From Pseudomonas sp. Tri1 (GTDB lineage Bacteria > Pseudomonadota > Gammaproteobacteria > Pseudomonadales > Pseudomonadaceae), in the NCBI RefSeq assembly GCF_017968885.1, contig NZ_CP072913.1:5496501-5560500 (forward strand): DNA of 64,000 nt, in the 5' to 3' direction. The notes beneath the pieces were generated by a model, which did not search any database, was not told the DNA's origin, and saw nothing but the letters and a program-made list of their open reading frames with translations. Positions 30,518 through 39,123 of this stretch are shown piece by piece; the first letter of the stretch is position 1; the number at the start of each line of letters is the position of its first letter. Made by a program: the position numbers and the translations under genes.

Positions 30518-31168
30518 TCACTGATCCCAACTCATGGTCCGAACGCGTACAACTCCGCCACCAAGAGACTCTCCGCTAAAAAGATCTTCAGCTAGCAAAG
30601 CCACCTCCAGTTCATGATCAATATTCAGTGGCGCATAATAAACCCCGTTCCAATCAACGGAACCCAAATTATCTGGCTCTGGCGGTAGGCCGACATAATG
30701 CACAGACCACTTCGCAACAACGGGAAGGCCATTCTGCTTTCTAATTGAAAGCTGTACCGTTCCGCCAGGAGTAATATTCGTGGATTGAGAGTCTACAACC
30801 GAGAAACCACTACGCTCTTCCTGATTGGATGTGTGTTCCTGACTAAGGATCGAAAGCATATGAACCAGTTCCACAAAAACTTCAGTGGCAATACTTTGAT
30901 CCTTGGCCATAGCCCTGACCATAAAGGGTAAAGTACGATTATAAGACCCAGCCTCGGGAGCTCTATACACCCCATCGGGCCCAATCGTACCGATATTCCC
31001 TGCCATCATTGGGATCAACGACCAAGTTACATCAACGGGTTCGTGTCTATTATCTAGTGCCTTAAAGTTGACCTTTGTCCCAGCGTAAACGACCATAGGT
31101 AAAGAAGCGATGGATAAAGAATTTTCACTTTCGGAAACTTTAAACTTACTGCCTGTTGAGCCGCTCAT
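30518..31168 (-). CDS. Unrecognised protein with two tandem Ig-like repeats
   Basis: 216 residues, function not recognised. Two repeats of about 75 residues align by eye: residues about 28-105 (AGTKVNFKALDN...VTWSLIP...NIGTIGPDGVYRAPEAG) and about 135-212 (GGTVQLSIRKQN...AKWSVHYVG...NLGSVDWNGVYYAPLN). The WS, G(T/S)(I/V) and GVYxAP signatures are those of bacterial Ig-like beta-sandwich domains, found in adhesins, surface proteins and phage or toxin-linked proteins. No signal peptide and no membrane helix is visible. AGAGGA lies before the ATG. Base composition is visibly more AT-rich than in neighbouring genes, suggesting recent acquisition. Isolated minus-strand gene just after the alginate terminator. 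Confidence 0.75.
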   Translation of the reverse strand: MSGSTGSKFKVSESENSLSIASLPMVVYAGTKVNFKALDNRHEPVDVTWSLIPMMAGNIGTIGPDGVYRAPEAGSYNRTLPFMVRAMAKDQSIATEVFVELVHMLSILSQEHTSNQEERSGFSVVDSQSTNITPGGTVQLSIRKQNGLPVVAKWSVHYVGLPPEPDNLGSVDWNGVYYAPLNIDHELEVALLAEDLFSGESLGGGVVRVRTMSWDQ

Positions 31169-31238
31169 ATTTTTTCCTCTATTTAGTTACTGCACACTCT
31201 CAGCCCCACCACAGCATTTGCCTTCCAAACGATCACAC

Positions 31239-31266
31239 TGTCAACTAACAGAACAGATAGTTGACA
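31239..31266. promoter_or_regulatory. Palindrome carrying divergent -35-like hexamers
   Basis: Perfect 9-bp inverted repeat TGTCAACTA (31239-31247) / TAGTTGACA (31258-31266) separated by ten bases. Each arm contains TTGACA pointing outward. On the plus side TATAAA follows at 31282-31287 (15-base spacer); on the minus side GCAAAT follows after 17 bases, toward the Ig-like gene. Candidate operator or divergent promoter. Confidence 0.5.
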
Positions 31267-31466
31267 AAACATAAAGCCCAATATAAAGCCATCACAAATG
31301 AGCTACGCCAGAATAAGATGCAGAGTCATTGCGAAGTTCGAAATAAGGTCGCCATGCATCATCAGGGGCCTTGACGCTGCTGGCGGATCATCCACCGGCA
31401 CATTGAATGTTCATTGCCTTGCCCCTTAGGTAGGATGGTGTCCACTCATCCCCGGAGCGTTCAGAT

Positions 31467-31931
31467 ATGCTCATCGGCGTCCTGCTGGTCATCACCTGGC
31501 TCATCCTGCTGTTGCGCTACCCGGCCAAGGCCTTGCCGGTCTCCCTGGCGGCGTTCGTCGGCCTGGGCCTGGTGGCCGCGTGGGTGCTCTGGCAGGAAAA
31601 CCGTGAAACCCGGCAGTTGGAGCGCCTGGAACTGCGCCTCACCTACGCCCCCGAACACTGCCCCGCCGACCGTCCACTGCTGCTGAACATGAACAATGGT
31701 AACGATGTGCCGTTGACCGAACTGCGTTGGCGGATCGCCGCCTACGCGCCCGGCGATACCATCAACCTGGCCGACAACCCCTACACCGCGCCCCGCTACC
31801 GGGGTCCGGGCGAACTGCAAGCCGGCGCCAGTTGGCAGGACTGTCTGCCCCTGCCAGCGCTGCGCCCTGGCTATCGCCCGCAAACCCTGGAGTTTCGCGC
31901 CGAGCGGTTGCAAGGTAGTTTCTCCAAGTGA
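31467..31931 (+). CDS. Small inner-membrane protein, function unknown
   Basis: 154 residues. Two N-terminal hydrophobic helices (about 1-16 and 24-42: MLIGVLLVITWLILLL, LAAFVGLGLVAAWVLW) and a soluble domain with TYAPEHCPADRPLLLNMNN and LTELRWRIAAYAPG, which has a beta-rich look. Similar Pseudomonas proteins are labelled multidrug transporter, but nothing in this sequence resembles a transporter. GGAG lies eight bases before the ATG. A short-chain dehydrogenase follows 33 bases later and may be co-transcribed. Confidence 0.75.
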   Translation: MLIGVLLVITWLILLLRYPAKALPVSLAAFVGLGLVAAWVLWQENRETRQLERLELRLTYAPEHCPADRPLLLNMNNGNDVPLTELRWRIAAYAPGDTINLADNPYTAPRYRGPGELQAGASWQDCLPLPALRPGYRPQTLEFRAERLQGSFSK

Positions 31932-31964
31932 TTGCCTCCACCACTTTTGCACAAGGAACGCGCC

Positions 31965-32789
31965 ATGCCCGTTGCGTTGATTACCGGATGTTCCAGCGGC
32001 ATCGGCCGCGCCCTCGCCGACGCCTTCAAGGCTGCCGGCTACCAGGTCTGGGCCACTGCGCGCAAAGTCGAGGACGTGGCAGTGCTCAACGCTGCCGGGT
32101 TCACGGCGGTGCAATTGGACGTGAATGACGGTCAGGCCCTGGAGCAGTTGAGCGAGCGGATCAACCAACAGCACGGTGGCCTCGATGTGCTGATCAACAA
32201 TGCCGGCTACGGCGCCATGGGGCCGCTGCTGGACGGCGGCGTACCGGCCATGCAGCGCCAGTTCGAGACCAACGTATTCGCCCTCGTCGGCGTAACGCGT
32301 GCACTGTTTCCGGTGCTGCGCCGGGCCAAAGGCCTGGTGGTGAACATCGGCAGCGTTTCCGGTGTGCTGGTCACGCCGTTTGCGGGTGCCTATTGCGCCT
32401 CGAAGGCAGCGGTGCACGCCCTGAGTGATGCGCTGCGCATGGAACTGGCACCGTTCGGCATCCGCGTGATGGAAGTCCAACCCGGCGCCATTGCCTCCAG
32501 CTTCGCCAAGAATGCCGGGCATGAGGCCGAACAGTTGATCAGCGAGCAATCGCCCTGGTGGCCCCTGCGCGACGGCATCCGCGCCCGGGCCAAGGCCTCC
32601 CAGGACAACCCCACCCCGGCCAGCGAATTCGCCGATGGGCTGCTCAAGGCTGTACAACATCCCAAGCCACCGCGCCTGCTGCGCCTGGGCAATGGCAGCC
32701 GGGCCTTGCCGTTGATGGCCGGATTGCTGCCCAAGGGGTTGCTGGAGAAGGGGTTGATGAAGCGGTTTGGGCTGGGCGGGTCGCTGTAG
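31965..32789 (+). CDS. Short-chain dehydrogenase/reductase (SDR)
   Basis: 274-residue NAD(P)-dependent classical SDR. Cofactor motif TGCSSGIG at residues 8-15, NNAG at about 86, catalytic Ser in NIGSVSG and YCASK (Tyr-x-x-x-Lys) at about 147-151, then PGAIASSF. The C-terminal about 60 residues form an extended substrate-binding region. Substrate is unknown. ATG 31965 has AAGGA upstream; an earlier in-frame ATG is not needed. Confidence 0.88.
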   Translation: MPVALITGCSSGIGRALADAFKAAGYQVWATARKVEDVAVLNAAGFTAVQLDVNDGQALEQLSERINQQHGGLDVLINNAGYGAMGPLLDGGVPAMQRQFETNVFALVGVTRALFPVLRRAKGLVVNIGSVSGVLVTPFAGAYCASKAAVHALSDALRMELAPFGIRVMEVQPGAIASSFAKNAGHEAEQLISEQSPWWPLRDGIRARAKASQDNPTPASEFADGLLKAVQHPKPPRLLRLGNGSRALPLMAGLLPKGLLEKGLMKRFGLGGSL

Positions 32790-32850
32790 CTGCTGGAAAA
32801 GCAGGCGCTATTTCTGTGGCGGACACAAAAAAAATGCCCACCGAAGCTCC

Positions 32851-33018
32851 AATGTGGGAGCGGGCTTGCTCGCGAAGGCGTCGGCACAACCAACATATTC
32901 GCAAGCTGACCCACCGCTATCGCGAGCAAGCTCGCTCCCACAGGGGAATTGCAGTGATCACAAAATCCAAGCTCACCACAAATCAAATGTGGGAGCGAGC
33001 TTGCTCGCGATGACGTCG
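32851..33018. repeat. Triple REP cluster
   Basis: Three copies: plus at 32852-32876 (GGGCTTGCTCG variant), inverted at 32918-32944, plus at 32986-33012. An inverted pair with an added third copy, between convergent SDR and efflux adaptor genes. The linker GGCGTCGGCAC recurs as GACGTCGGCAC after the third copy, so the cluster may have grown by duplication. Confidence 0.9.
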
Positions 33019-33050
33019 GCACAGTCAACATCAATACAAGCTGAATGGCC

Positions 33051-33914
33051 TCAACGCTCGCCCTGGGGCTCGACCACCACCGTACACGTCATCCCCGCCG
33101 CCAGCAGCACACCCTGCGGCACTTCATCGAGATGAATCCGCACCGGCACCCGCTGGGCCAGGCGCACCCAGTTGAAGGTCGGGTTCACGTCGGCGATCAG
33201 TTCGCGGCTTTCGGGGTTGTCACGGTCGTAGATGCCACGGGAGATGCTTTCCACATGCCCCTTGAGCATTTCACCGCTCATGAGCTGCAATTGCGCCGCA
33301 TCACCGATCCGCACCTTGGGTAACTTGGTCTCTTCGAAGAAGCCATAAACCCAGAACGAATTCATGTCCACCACCGCCATCTTCGCCTCGCCGATGCGCG
33401 CGTAGTCGCCACGGTGCACGTTGAGGTTGGTGACGTAGCCGTCCACCGCCGCGCGGACTTCGGTGCGCGCCAGGTTCAGCTCGGCCGCCTCCAGTTGCGC
33501 CTGGGCGTTCTGGTAATCGGCCTGGGCCGAGTCGGCGATGTTGCTGGCGTCGTCGCGGTTTTCCCGGGAGATCACCAGGCTGTCCAGGTCGGCTCGGCGA
33601 TGGGCGTTGACCTTGCGCATTTCCCAGGTGGCCTTGCGCGACGCCACCAGGGCGCGCGCCTGTTTGACCGCGATGCGGTAGTGCTCGGGGTCGATGCGCA
33701 GCAGCAGGTCACCCTTTTTTACGGTTTGGTTGTCGCGCACCGGCACCTCGACCACCTCACCACTGACATCGGCAGCGACGTTGATGATGTCGGCCCGCAC
33801 CCGACCATCGCGGGTCCAGGGGGTGTTCATGTAATGCACCCACAACGTACGGCCAATCCACAGCGCCAGGGCCAGCACCAACAGTGTCGCCAGCAGGCTG
33901 AAAAACTTTTTCAT
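33051..33914 (-). CDS. Efflux membrane-fusion adaptor (AaeA/EmrA-like, HlyD family)
   Basis: 287-residue inner-membrane-anchored periplasmic adaptor. N-terminal helix (FSLLATLLVLALALWIG), then the lipoyl half-motif GEVVEVPVRDNQTVKKGDLLLRIDPEHY, a coiled-coil hairpin (about 70-150) and the second lipoyl half NLNVHRGDYARIG, then beta-barrel. The final gene of the NodT-FUSC-DUF1656-adaptor set, an arrangement like aaeXAB of E. coli (p-hydroxybenzoate efflux), with an outer-membrane channel gene added. Confidence 0.9.
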   Translation of the reverse strand: MKKFFSLLATLLVLALALWIGRTLWVHYMNTPWTRDGRVRADIINVAADVSGEVVEVPVRDNQTVKKGDLLLRIDPEHYRIAVKQARALVASRKATWEMRKVNAHRRADLDSLVISRENRDDASNIADSAQADYQNAQAQLEAAELNLARTEVRAAVDGYVTNLNVHRGDYARIGEAKMAVVDMNSFWVYGFFEETKLPKVRIGDAAQLQLMSGEMLKGHVESISRGIYDRDNPESRELIADVNPTFNWVRLAQRVPVRIHLDEVPQGVLLAAGMTCTVVVEPQGER

Positions 33915-33924
33915 CGCATCGATC

Positions 33925-34125
33925 TCAACGGTAGACCGTCAGCGCCAGCGCGCCGAACAGGCAGGTAAACAGACTCAGGCGCAGCAACGCCGGGTGCCAG
34001 AAGAAGCGGTACAGGTCCAGCCCCGACAGGAAGCGATCCAACGCCCAGGCCAGGGCGGCGGCGATGAAAAACATCAGAGTCATGGTGGGCATGTACACGC
34101 CGTGGAAGGCGATCTCACGGGGCAT
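33925..34125 (-). CDS. Small membrane protein, DUF1656 (AaeX-like)
   Basis: 66 residues with two hydrophobic helices (about 14-30 and 45-63). It opens MPREIAFHGVYMPTM, the DUF1656 pattern EIxxxGVYxP. The start at 34125 lies inside the last codons of the FUSC gene (11-base overlap), so translation is coupled. Always linked to FUSC/adaptor efflux pairs; its exact role is unknown. Confidence 0.9.
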   Translation of the reverse strand: MPREIAFHGVYMPTMTLMFFIAAALAWALDRFLSGLDLYRFFWHPALLRLSLFTCLFGALALTVYR

Positions 34126-36316
34126 GTTCAGGTTCCTGGGGAAGCGGTGTGGCAGGCGGCATGGCATAGCCGGCCAATGGCGATTGCGGGTCAAGCAACG
34201 AAGTACGGATGAAATGCAGATAGCTTTTCACCCGGCGCAAGGCCGAGGTATCGAAATGCGGGGCAAAAGGTTCGTCGGTGGCTTGCACGCGGCTGATGGC
34301 GTGATCCACTGCCACCAGGGCGCGCTCCAGGTTGCTCGGGCTCGGCTGGCGGAACAGCCGCACCAGCGCCCGCCCCATCACGCGGATCGCCTGGCGCCAC
34401 GGCTGGCTTTCGGCATAAGCCGGATGCACGGGCAAAATCGCCTGCTCCTTGCGCAACTCGATAATCGCGTGGCCAACCTCCAGCACCACGAACATCCAGC
34501 GCAGCAACCCGCGTTGCACCTGGGGCTGCCCCGCCGCCAGCCCGTAGGCTTGGTGCAGCAAGTCTCGGGTACCACTTTCGAAACTTGACGCCAGGCCCTT
34601 GAGCTTGCCGCTGATGGCATACACCACTTGCTCGCGCAGGTCCTGTTCGAGCCGGCGCCACAACCAGCGGCTGTTGGGCGGCAGGATGATCGCCCCGGCG
34701 GCGGCGCATACCAGCATGCCGAGGATCATCGCGATGTAGTCGTTGATGAAGGCATAGGGGTTGTAGACCGTCAGGTTGTCCGGCACCGAACCGGTGCTGA
34801 AAAAGATCAGCAGCCCCAGCCCGACTCCGGCGTATTGCGGCCTGGAACTGAGGAACGAACCGAGCATGATCACCGGCGCCAGCATCACGCAAAGCAACGG
34901 GAAGCCATCGATCAACGGGAAGACGAAAAACATCTCGACGAAGCCGATCAGCGCCCCGAGCAAGGTGCCGCAGGCCATCTGGAACGCCATGCGCTTGGGG
35001 TTCGGCGTCGCGGCCGACAAGCCCACCGTAGCGGCGGCGATCATCGTCATGGTCGCGCCGCTTGGCCAGGCCGTGGCGACCCAATAACTGCCCAGTACCA
35101 ACAGGATGAAGGCGGCGCGAAACCCCGAAGCCGCCGCAGCCAAACCATTGGTCTGTGGCACGAACGGTTCGTCCCAACGCTCGCGTTCGTGCCGATGATC
35201 GGCCAGGGACGCGTGGGTCAAGGCGTAGCCATGCAAGTCGTCGACGAAGCGATAAAGCAGTTCGTAGGCCGTGTGAAAATCCAGTTGCTGCGCATCACTG
35301 GGCGCCGTTTCCTGGAACAACGCCCGCAGCCGTCGCACCTGGGCCGGCAGCTCGGCCTTATAGTCGGCCAACGCCACCGCCAGGCGCGCCGCATCGGCGT
35401 CGGTCAAGGCTCGCGCACTAAAGCTGTCCAGCAGTTCGGCCAGGTTTTGCAAACCAGGCTTGATGGCACTGACCACATGATCGGCCGCGCTGCTGCGCAA
35501 GCGCTCGAGCAACTGATGCAAGGCATTGAAGCGGGTGGTGATACCCATGAATTCGCTATTCAGGCGGCTGAGCCGGCCGTTGCGCCGACGCATGTGCGGG
35601 TCTTCGAACACGGTCACGCTGCGCAGGCTTTCCAGGCCTACGGCTTCCGCGATGAAGCCCACGTTGCGCGCCTCGAAGGCCTCTCGTTTGCTGCGCCCGC
35701 GCAAGCCATCGGTCACGAACAGGGCAAACACCCCAAAGCGCTGGTACAAGGCATTGCGCATGGCAGCACTGGCGGTCTGCGGCAGGATCGCGGCGCTGAC
35801 CAGGGTGGCACAGACAATCCCCAGGGAAATCTCCAGCACCCGCCAGACCGCCGCCATGAACGCGCCTTCCGGATGGGCCAGGGCCGGTAGGCCGATCATC
35901 GCCGCGGTGTAGCCAGCCAGCACGAAACCATAGGCCCGGAAGTTGCGATAACGCGCGGCACCAGCCGAACAGACCCCGACCCAAATGGCCAGGCTGCCAA
36001 GAAACAGTTCGGTGTTCTGGGCGAACAGGGCGATCAACGCCACCATCACCGTCGAACCGGCCAAGGTGCCGAGGAAGCGATAGAAGCTCTTGGCGAACAC
36101 CTGGCCGCTCTGGGGTTGCATGACGATGAACACGGTGATCATGGCCGTGCGCGGCTGCGGCAGTTCCAGGCGCATCGCCAGCCACAACGTCAGGAATGCG
36201 GCGAACAGGACCTTGAAGATATAGACCCAGGTCACCCCATCGCTGCGGGCCCAGTCAAAAAACCCACGACGCCATTCAAGGCGATACAACCTGCGGGCAG
36301 GGGCGAATAAAGACAT
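34115..36316 (-). CDS. FUSC-family efflux permease (AaeB-like)
   Basis: 733-residue inner-membrane protein with the duplicated FUSC layout: an N-terminal membrane block (about 30-175, with MITVFIVMQPQSGQVFAKSFYRFLGTLAGS), a long cytosolic region (about 180-380), a second membrane block (about 390-530, GFRAAFILLVLGSYWVATAWPSG and AFQMACGTLLGALIGFV) and a soluble tail. Probable exporter of aromatic carboxylic acids by analogy with AaeB. ATG 36316 is used; one at 36337 overlaps the end of the channel gene. Confidence 0.9.
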   Translation of the reverse strand: MSLFAPARRLYRLEWRRGFFDWARSDGVTWVYIFKVLFAAFLTLWLAMRLELPQPRTAMITVFIVMQPQSGQVFAKSFYRFLGTLAGSTVMVALIALFAQNTELFLGSLAIWVGVCSAGAARYRNFRAYGFVLAGYTAAMIGLPALAHPEGAFMAAVWRVLEISLGIVCATLVSAAILPQTASAAMRNALYQRFGVFALFVTDGLRGRSKREAFEARNVGFIAEAVGLESLRSVTVFEDPHMRRRNGRLSRLNSEFMGITTRFNALHQLLERLRSSAADHVVSAIKPGLQNLAELLDSFSARALTDADAARLAVALADYKAELPAQVRRLRALFQETAPSDAQQLDFHTAYELLYRFVDDLHGYALTHASLADHRHERERWDEPFVPQTNGLAAAASGFRAAFILLVLGSYWVATAWPSGATMTMIAAATVGLSAATPNPKRMAFQMACGTLLGALIGFVEMFFVFPLIDGFPLLCVMLAPVIMLGSFLSSRPQYAGVGLGLLIFFSTGSVPDNLTVYNPYAFINDYIAMILGMLVCAAAGAIILPPNSRWLWRRLEQDLREQVVYAISGKLKGLASSFESGTRDLLHQAYGLAAGQPQVQRGLLRWMFVVLEVGHAIIELRKEQAILPVHPAYAESQPWRQAIRVMGRALVRLFRQPSPSNLERALVAVDHAISRVQATDEPFAPHFDTSALRRVKSYLHFIRTSLLDPQSPLAGYAMPPATPLPQEPEHAP

Positions 36317-36326
36317 CACAATAGAC

Positions 36327-37799
36327 CTACTCGGCATGGCTCAAGTCAGGAGTGTCGGTGCCGGCTTCCAGCCCACCGCCCAGCGCCGTCACCAGGTCGG
36401 CATGGGCACTCAATCGCGCCGCCTCCACTTGCTGCTGCACCTGTTGCTGCTTGAACAACAGGCTTTGGGCATTGAGCACGTTGAGGTAATCCGTCAACCC
36501 GCGCTGGAACGCCACCAGCGCAATGTCGTAGGTGCGCTGGGCGGCCGCCACCGACTCGGTGGCAAAGGCTTGTTGTTTGTCCATCGATTCACGACGAATC
36601 AACTGATCGGAAATGCTCTTGAGAGCCTCCACCAACGTCTGGTTGTAGTGGGCCACGGCGATGTCATAGCCGGCCGCCGCCTCGCCCAACTGCGAACGCA
36701 AGCGCCCACCGTCGAAGATCGGCAACGTAATCGCCGGCCCGACGTTGTAGGTGAGCTTCTTGCCGGTCAAGAACTCCAGCGCCCCGCCGCCGGTGGCCAT
36801 GTAGCCGATGCTGGCGACCAGGTCGACGTTGGGATAAAAACCGGCGCGAGCCACATCGATGCCCCGCGCCTGAGCGGCCACTTGCCAACGCCCGGCCACC
36901 ACATCCGGACGCTGGCCGAGCAGTTCGGCGGGCAATGCCGACGGCAGTTTCAAGGGTGCGCCGAGGGCCAGGGTCGGACGCTGCAACCGCGCGCCCTCTC
37001 CTGGTCCCTTGCCCGCCAGCGCCGCCAACTGATTGCGGCTCAAGGCAATGGCTTCGTCGAGGGCGTCGAGTTGGCGATGGGTCTCAGGCAACGGCGCCTG
37101 GGCCTGGCTGACTTCGAAATGGGTGCCAATGCCGCCGTCCAGGCGCTTTTGCGCCAGCTCGAGAATCTGCTCTTGTTGATGGAGCGTTGCGGCAACGATA
37201 TCGCGCTGGGCGTAGTGCAACGAAAACTGGATGTAGGCGCGCACGATGTTGTTCTGCAACTCCAGTTGCGCCTGCCGTGCCTGCGCCACGCTGACGTGAG
37301 CCAGGTCGACGGCCTGCTCACTGGCGTTGCGCTCGCGCCCCCACAGGTCCAGGGCATAGCTCAAGCCCAGGCCGGCATTGTTGTCCCAGGTGGTGGTGTC
37401 GGCGAGTTCGCCAGGGCCATAGAACTGATCGGCGGGCCAGTTGTGACGCTTGAGGGTCGCCTGGCCATTGATCTGCGGCGCCTCTGCAGCCTCGGCCACG
37501 CCCGCCAGCGCCTTGGCCTGGCGCACCCGGGCCACCGCCATGGCCAGGCTCGGGCTATCGTGCACGGCCAGGTCGATCCAGCGATTCAACTGCGGGTCGC
37601 CATAGGCGCTCCACCACTGGCGGGTGGGCCAGTGGGCGTCGCGGGCGGCCTCGCGGATGGCCGCATCGGTAGCCAATTGGTTGGCCGGTAATACCTGGCT
37701 TTGCGGCCCAATCCCTCCTGTCCCGATGCAACCACTGATGGTTAATGTCAGAACCCAAACACTGAGAGTCTTCAGCTCTCTGCTGATGCAACGCGGCAC
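36327..37799 (-). CDS. Efflux outer-membrane channel lipoprotein (NodT/OprM family)
   Basis: 490 residues. Signal peptide with lipobox TISGC (Cys about 24), then the OEP duplicated domain: WWSAYGDPQLNRWIDLAVHDSPSLAMAVARVRQAKA, and in repeat two RPDVVAGRWQVAAQARGIDVARAGFYPNVDLVASIGY; both contain long coiled-coil helices. Forms a trimeric TolC-like tunnel. First gene of the efflux operon on the minus strand; start is GTG at 37799 with AGGA 11 bases upstream, so the start is not firm. Its own operon supplies an adaptor and permease, but it could also serve the nearby RND pump, which lacks a channel. Confidence 0.9.
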   Translation of the reverse strand: MPRCISRELKTLSVWVLTLTISGCIGTGGIGPQSQVLPANQLATDAAIREAARDAHWPTRQWWSAYGDPQLNRWIDLAVHDSPSLAMAVARVRQAKALAGVAEAAEAPQINGQATLKRHNWPADQFYGPGELADTTTWDNNAGLGLSYALDLWGRERNASEQAVDLAHVSVAQARQAQLELQNNIVRAYIQFSLHYAQRDIVAATLHQQEQILELAQKRLDGGIGTHFEVSQAQAPLPETHRQLDALDEAIALSRNQLAALAGKGPGEGARLQRPTLALGAPLKLPSALPAELLGQRPDVVAGRWQVAAQARGIDVARAGFYPNVDLVASIGYMATGGGALEFLTGKKLTYNVGPAITLPIFDGGRLRSQLGEAAAGYDIAVAHYNQTLVEALKSISDQLIRRESMDKQQAFATESVAAAQRTYDIALVAFQRGLTDYLNVLNAQSLLFKQQQVQQQVEAARLSAHADLVTALGGGLEAGTDTPDLSHAE

Positions 37800-37861
37800 T
37801 TGCGCAAAATTCCTGAGAGGGGGGGCATGACGACGAGGATGGCTGCCTGTTAACGCAAAAC

Positions 37862-37953
37862 TTGTGGGAGCGAGCTTGCTCGCGATAGCGCCCGGCCATT
37901 CATCTCAAATGTTGAATGTGACGGCCTCATCGCGAACAAGCTCGCTCCCACAG
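37862..37953. repeat. REP pair in the efflux/LysR divergent region
   Basis: Plus copy at 37863-37886 and inverted copy at 37928-37952, lying in the 327-base region between the divergent channel gene and LysR gene, unusual for these repeats, which here mostly sit at 3' ends. The rest of the region (37800-38126) must hold both promoters; no clear LysR box (T-N11-A) was singled out. Confidence 0.88.
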
Positions 37954-38126
37954 GTGCCCGCCAAGGCCCGCTCCTGCTTTGGCGGCAATTCTAGGCATCG
38001 CCCTCGCCGGCGATAAGCCGACCTTTCTGTGAATCTTTGTTACCGTTAACGCGATAATCCATTAGTCGGGGTCCCGTAGCGCTGTAACTTCATGTCACAA
38101 TTTGCCACCGCCCAAGAGAGCCCTCC

Positions 38127-39095
38127 ATGGACACTTTGCAAAACATGCGCGCGTTCAGTTGTGTTGCCGAAGCTGGCAGTTTCACCGCCGCCGCCGCGCA
38201 ACTGGACACCACGACAGCCAACGTCTCGCGCGCAGTTTCCAACCTGGAAGCCCATCTGCAAACGCGCCTGCTCAACCGCACCACCCGCCGCATTGCCCTG
38301 ACCGAGGCCGGTAAACGCTACTTGCTGCGTTGCGAGCAGATCCTGGCGTATGTCGAGGAAGCCGAAGCCGAGGCCAGTGATGCCCACGCCCGTCCCGCCG
38401 GGCAGTTGAAGGTCCATACCATGACCGGCATCGGCCAGCATTTCGTGATCGACGCCATCGCCCGTTACCGCAAGACCCATCCAGACGTAACCTTCGACTT
38501 GACCTTGGCCAACCGCGTACCGGACATCCTCGACGAGGGCTACGACGTGTCCATCGTGCTCGCCAGCGAGTTGCCGGATTCGGGCTTCGTTTCCCAGCGC
38601 CTGGGCATCACCTACAGCATCGTCTGCGCATCGCCCGCCTACGTGAAAGCCAGCGGCTGCCCGCAAAAACCCGGCGACCTGCTCAACCACGCCTGCCTGC
38701 GCCTGGTCAGCCCGGTCATTCCGCTGGAAAAATGGGTATTCGACGGCCCGGAAGGCCAGGAAATGGTCACTATCAACAGCTCACCGTTCCTGGTGAATTC
38801 CGCCGATGCGATGAAAACCGCGATCACCAGCGGCATGGGCGTAGGGGTATTGCCGGTGTACGCCGCCATCGAAGGCCTGCGCAACGGCACGCTGGTGCGG
38901 GTCATGCCCAACTACCGCTCCCAGGAGCTGAACCTCTATGCCATCTACCCTTCGCGCCAATACCTGGATGCGAAGATCAAGACCTGGGTCGAGTACCTGC
39001 GAGGTTCATTGCCGGAAATCCTGGCGGCGCACCAGGCCGAGCTGACGGCTTATGAACTGAGTGGAAGCCTGGCGGGCGCACGGGCAGCGATCTGA
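38127..39095 (+). CDS. LysR-type transcriptional regulator
   Basis: 322 residues. N-terminal winged helix (MRAFSCVAEAGSFTAAAAQL...VSRAVSNLEAHLQTRLLNRTTRRIALTEAG), linker helix, then a LysR substrate-binding domain of the CrgA/DmlR type (GQLKVHTMTGIGQHFVIDAIARY). Divergent from the AaeXAB-like efflux operon, as AaeR is in E. coli, so it probably activates that operon in response to aromatic acids (inference). Confidence 0.9.
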   Translation: MDTLQNMRAFSCVAEAGSFTAAAAQLDTTTANVSRAVSNLEAHLQTRLLNRTTRRIALTEAGKRYLLRCEQILAYVEEAEAEASDAHARPAGQLKVHTMTGIGQHFVIDAIARYRKTHPDVTFDLTLANRVPDILDEGYDVSIVLASELPDSGFVSQRLGITYSIVCASPAYVKASGCPQKPGDLLNHACLRLVSPVIPLEKWVFDGPEGQEMVTINSSPFLVNSADAMKTAITSGMGVGVLPVYAAIEGLRNGTLVRVMPNYRSQELNLYAIYPSRQYLDAKIKTWVEYLRGSLPEILAAHQAELTAYELSGSLAGARAAI

Positions 39096-39123
39096 AGTCA
39101 CCGCCGTGCGCCGAGGATGATAT

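Noticed and set aside
30793..30984. Second frame inside the Ig-like gene
   Set aside because: Short, no ribosome site; the 216-codon frame shows internal repeats and a proper start.
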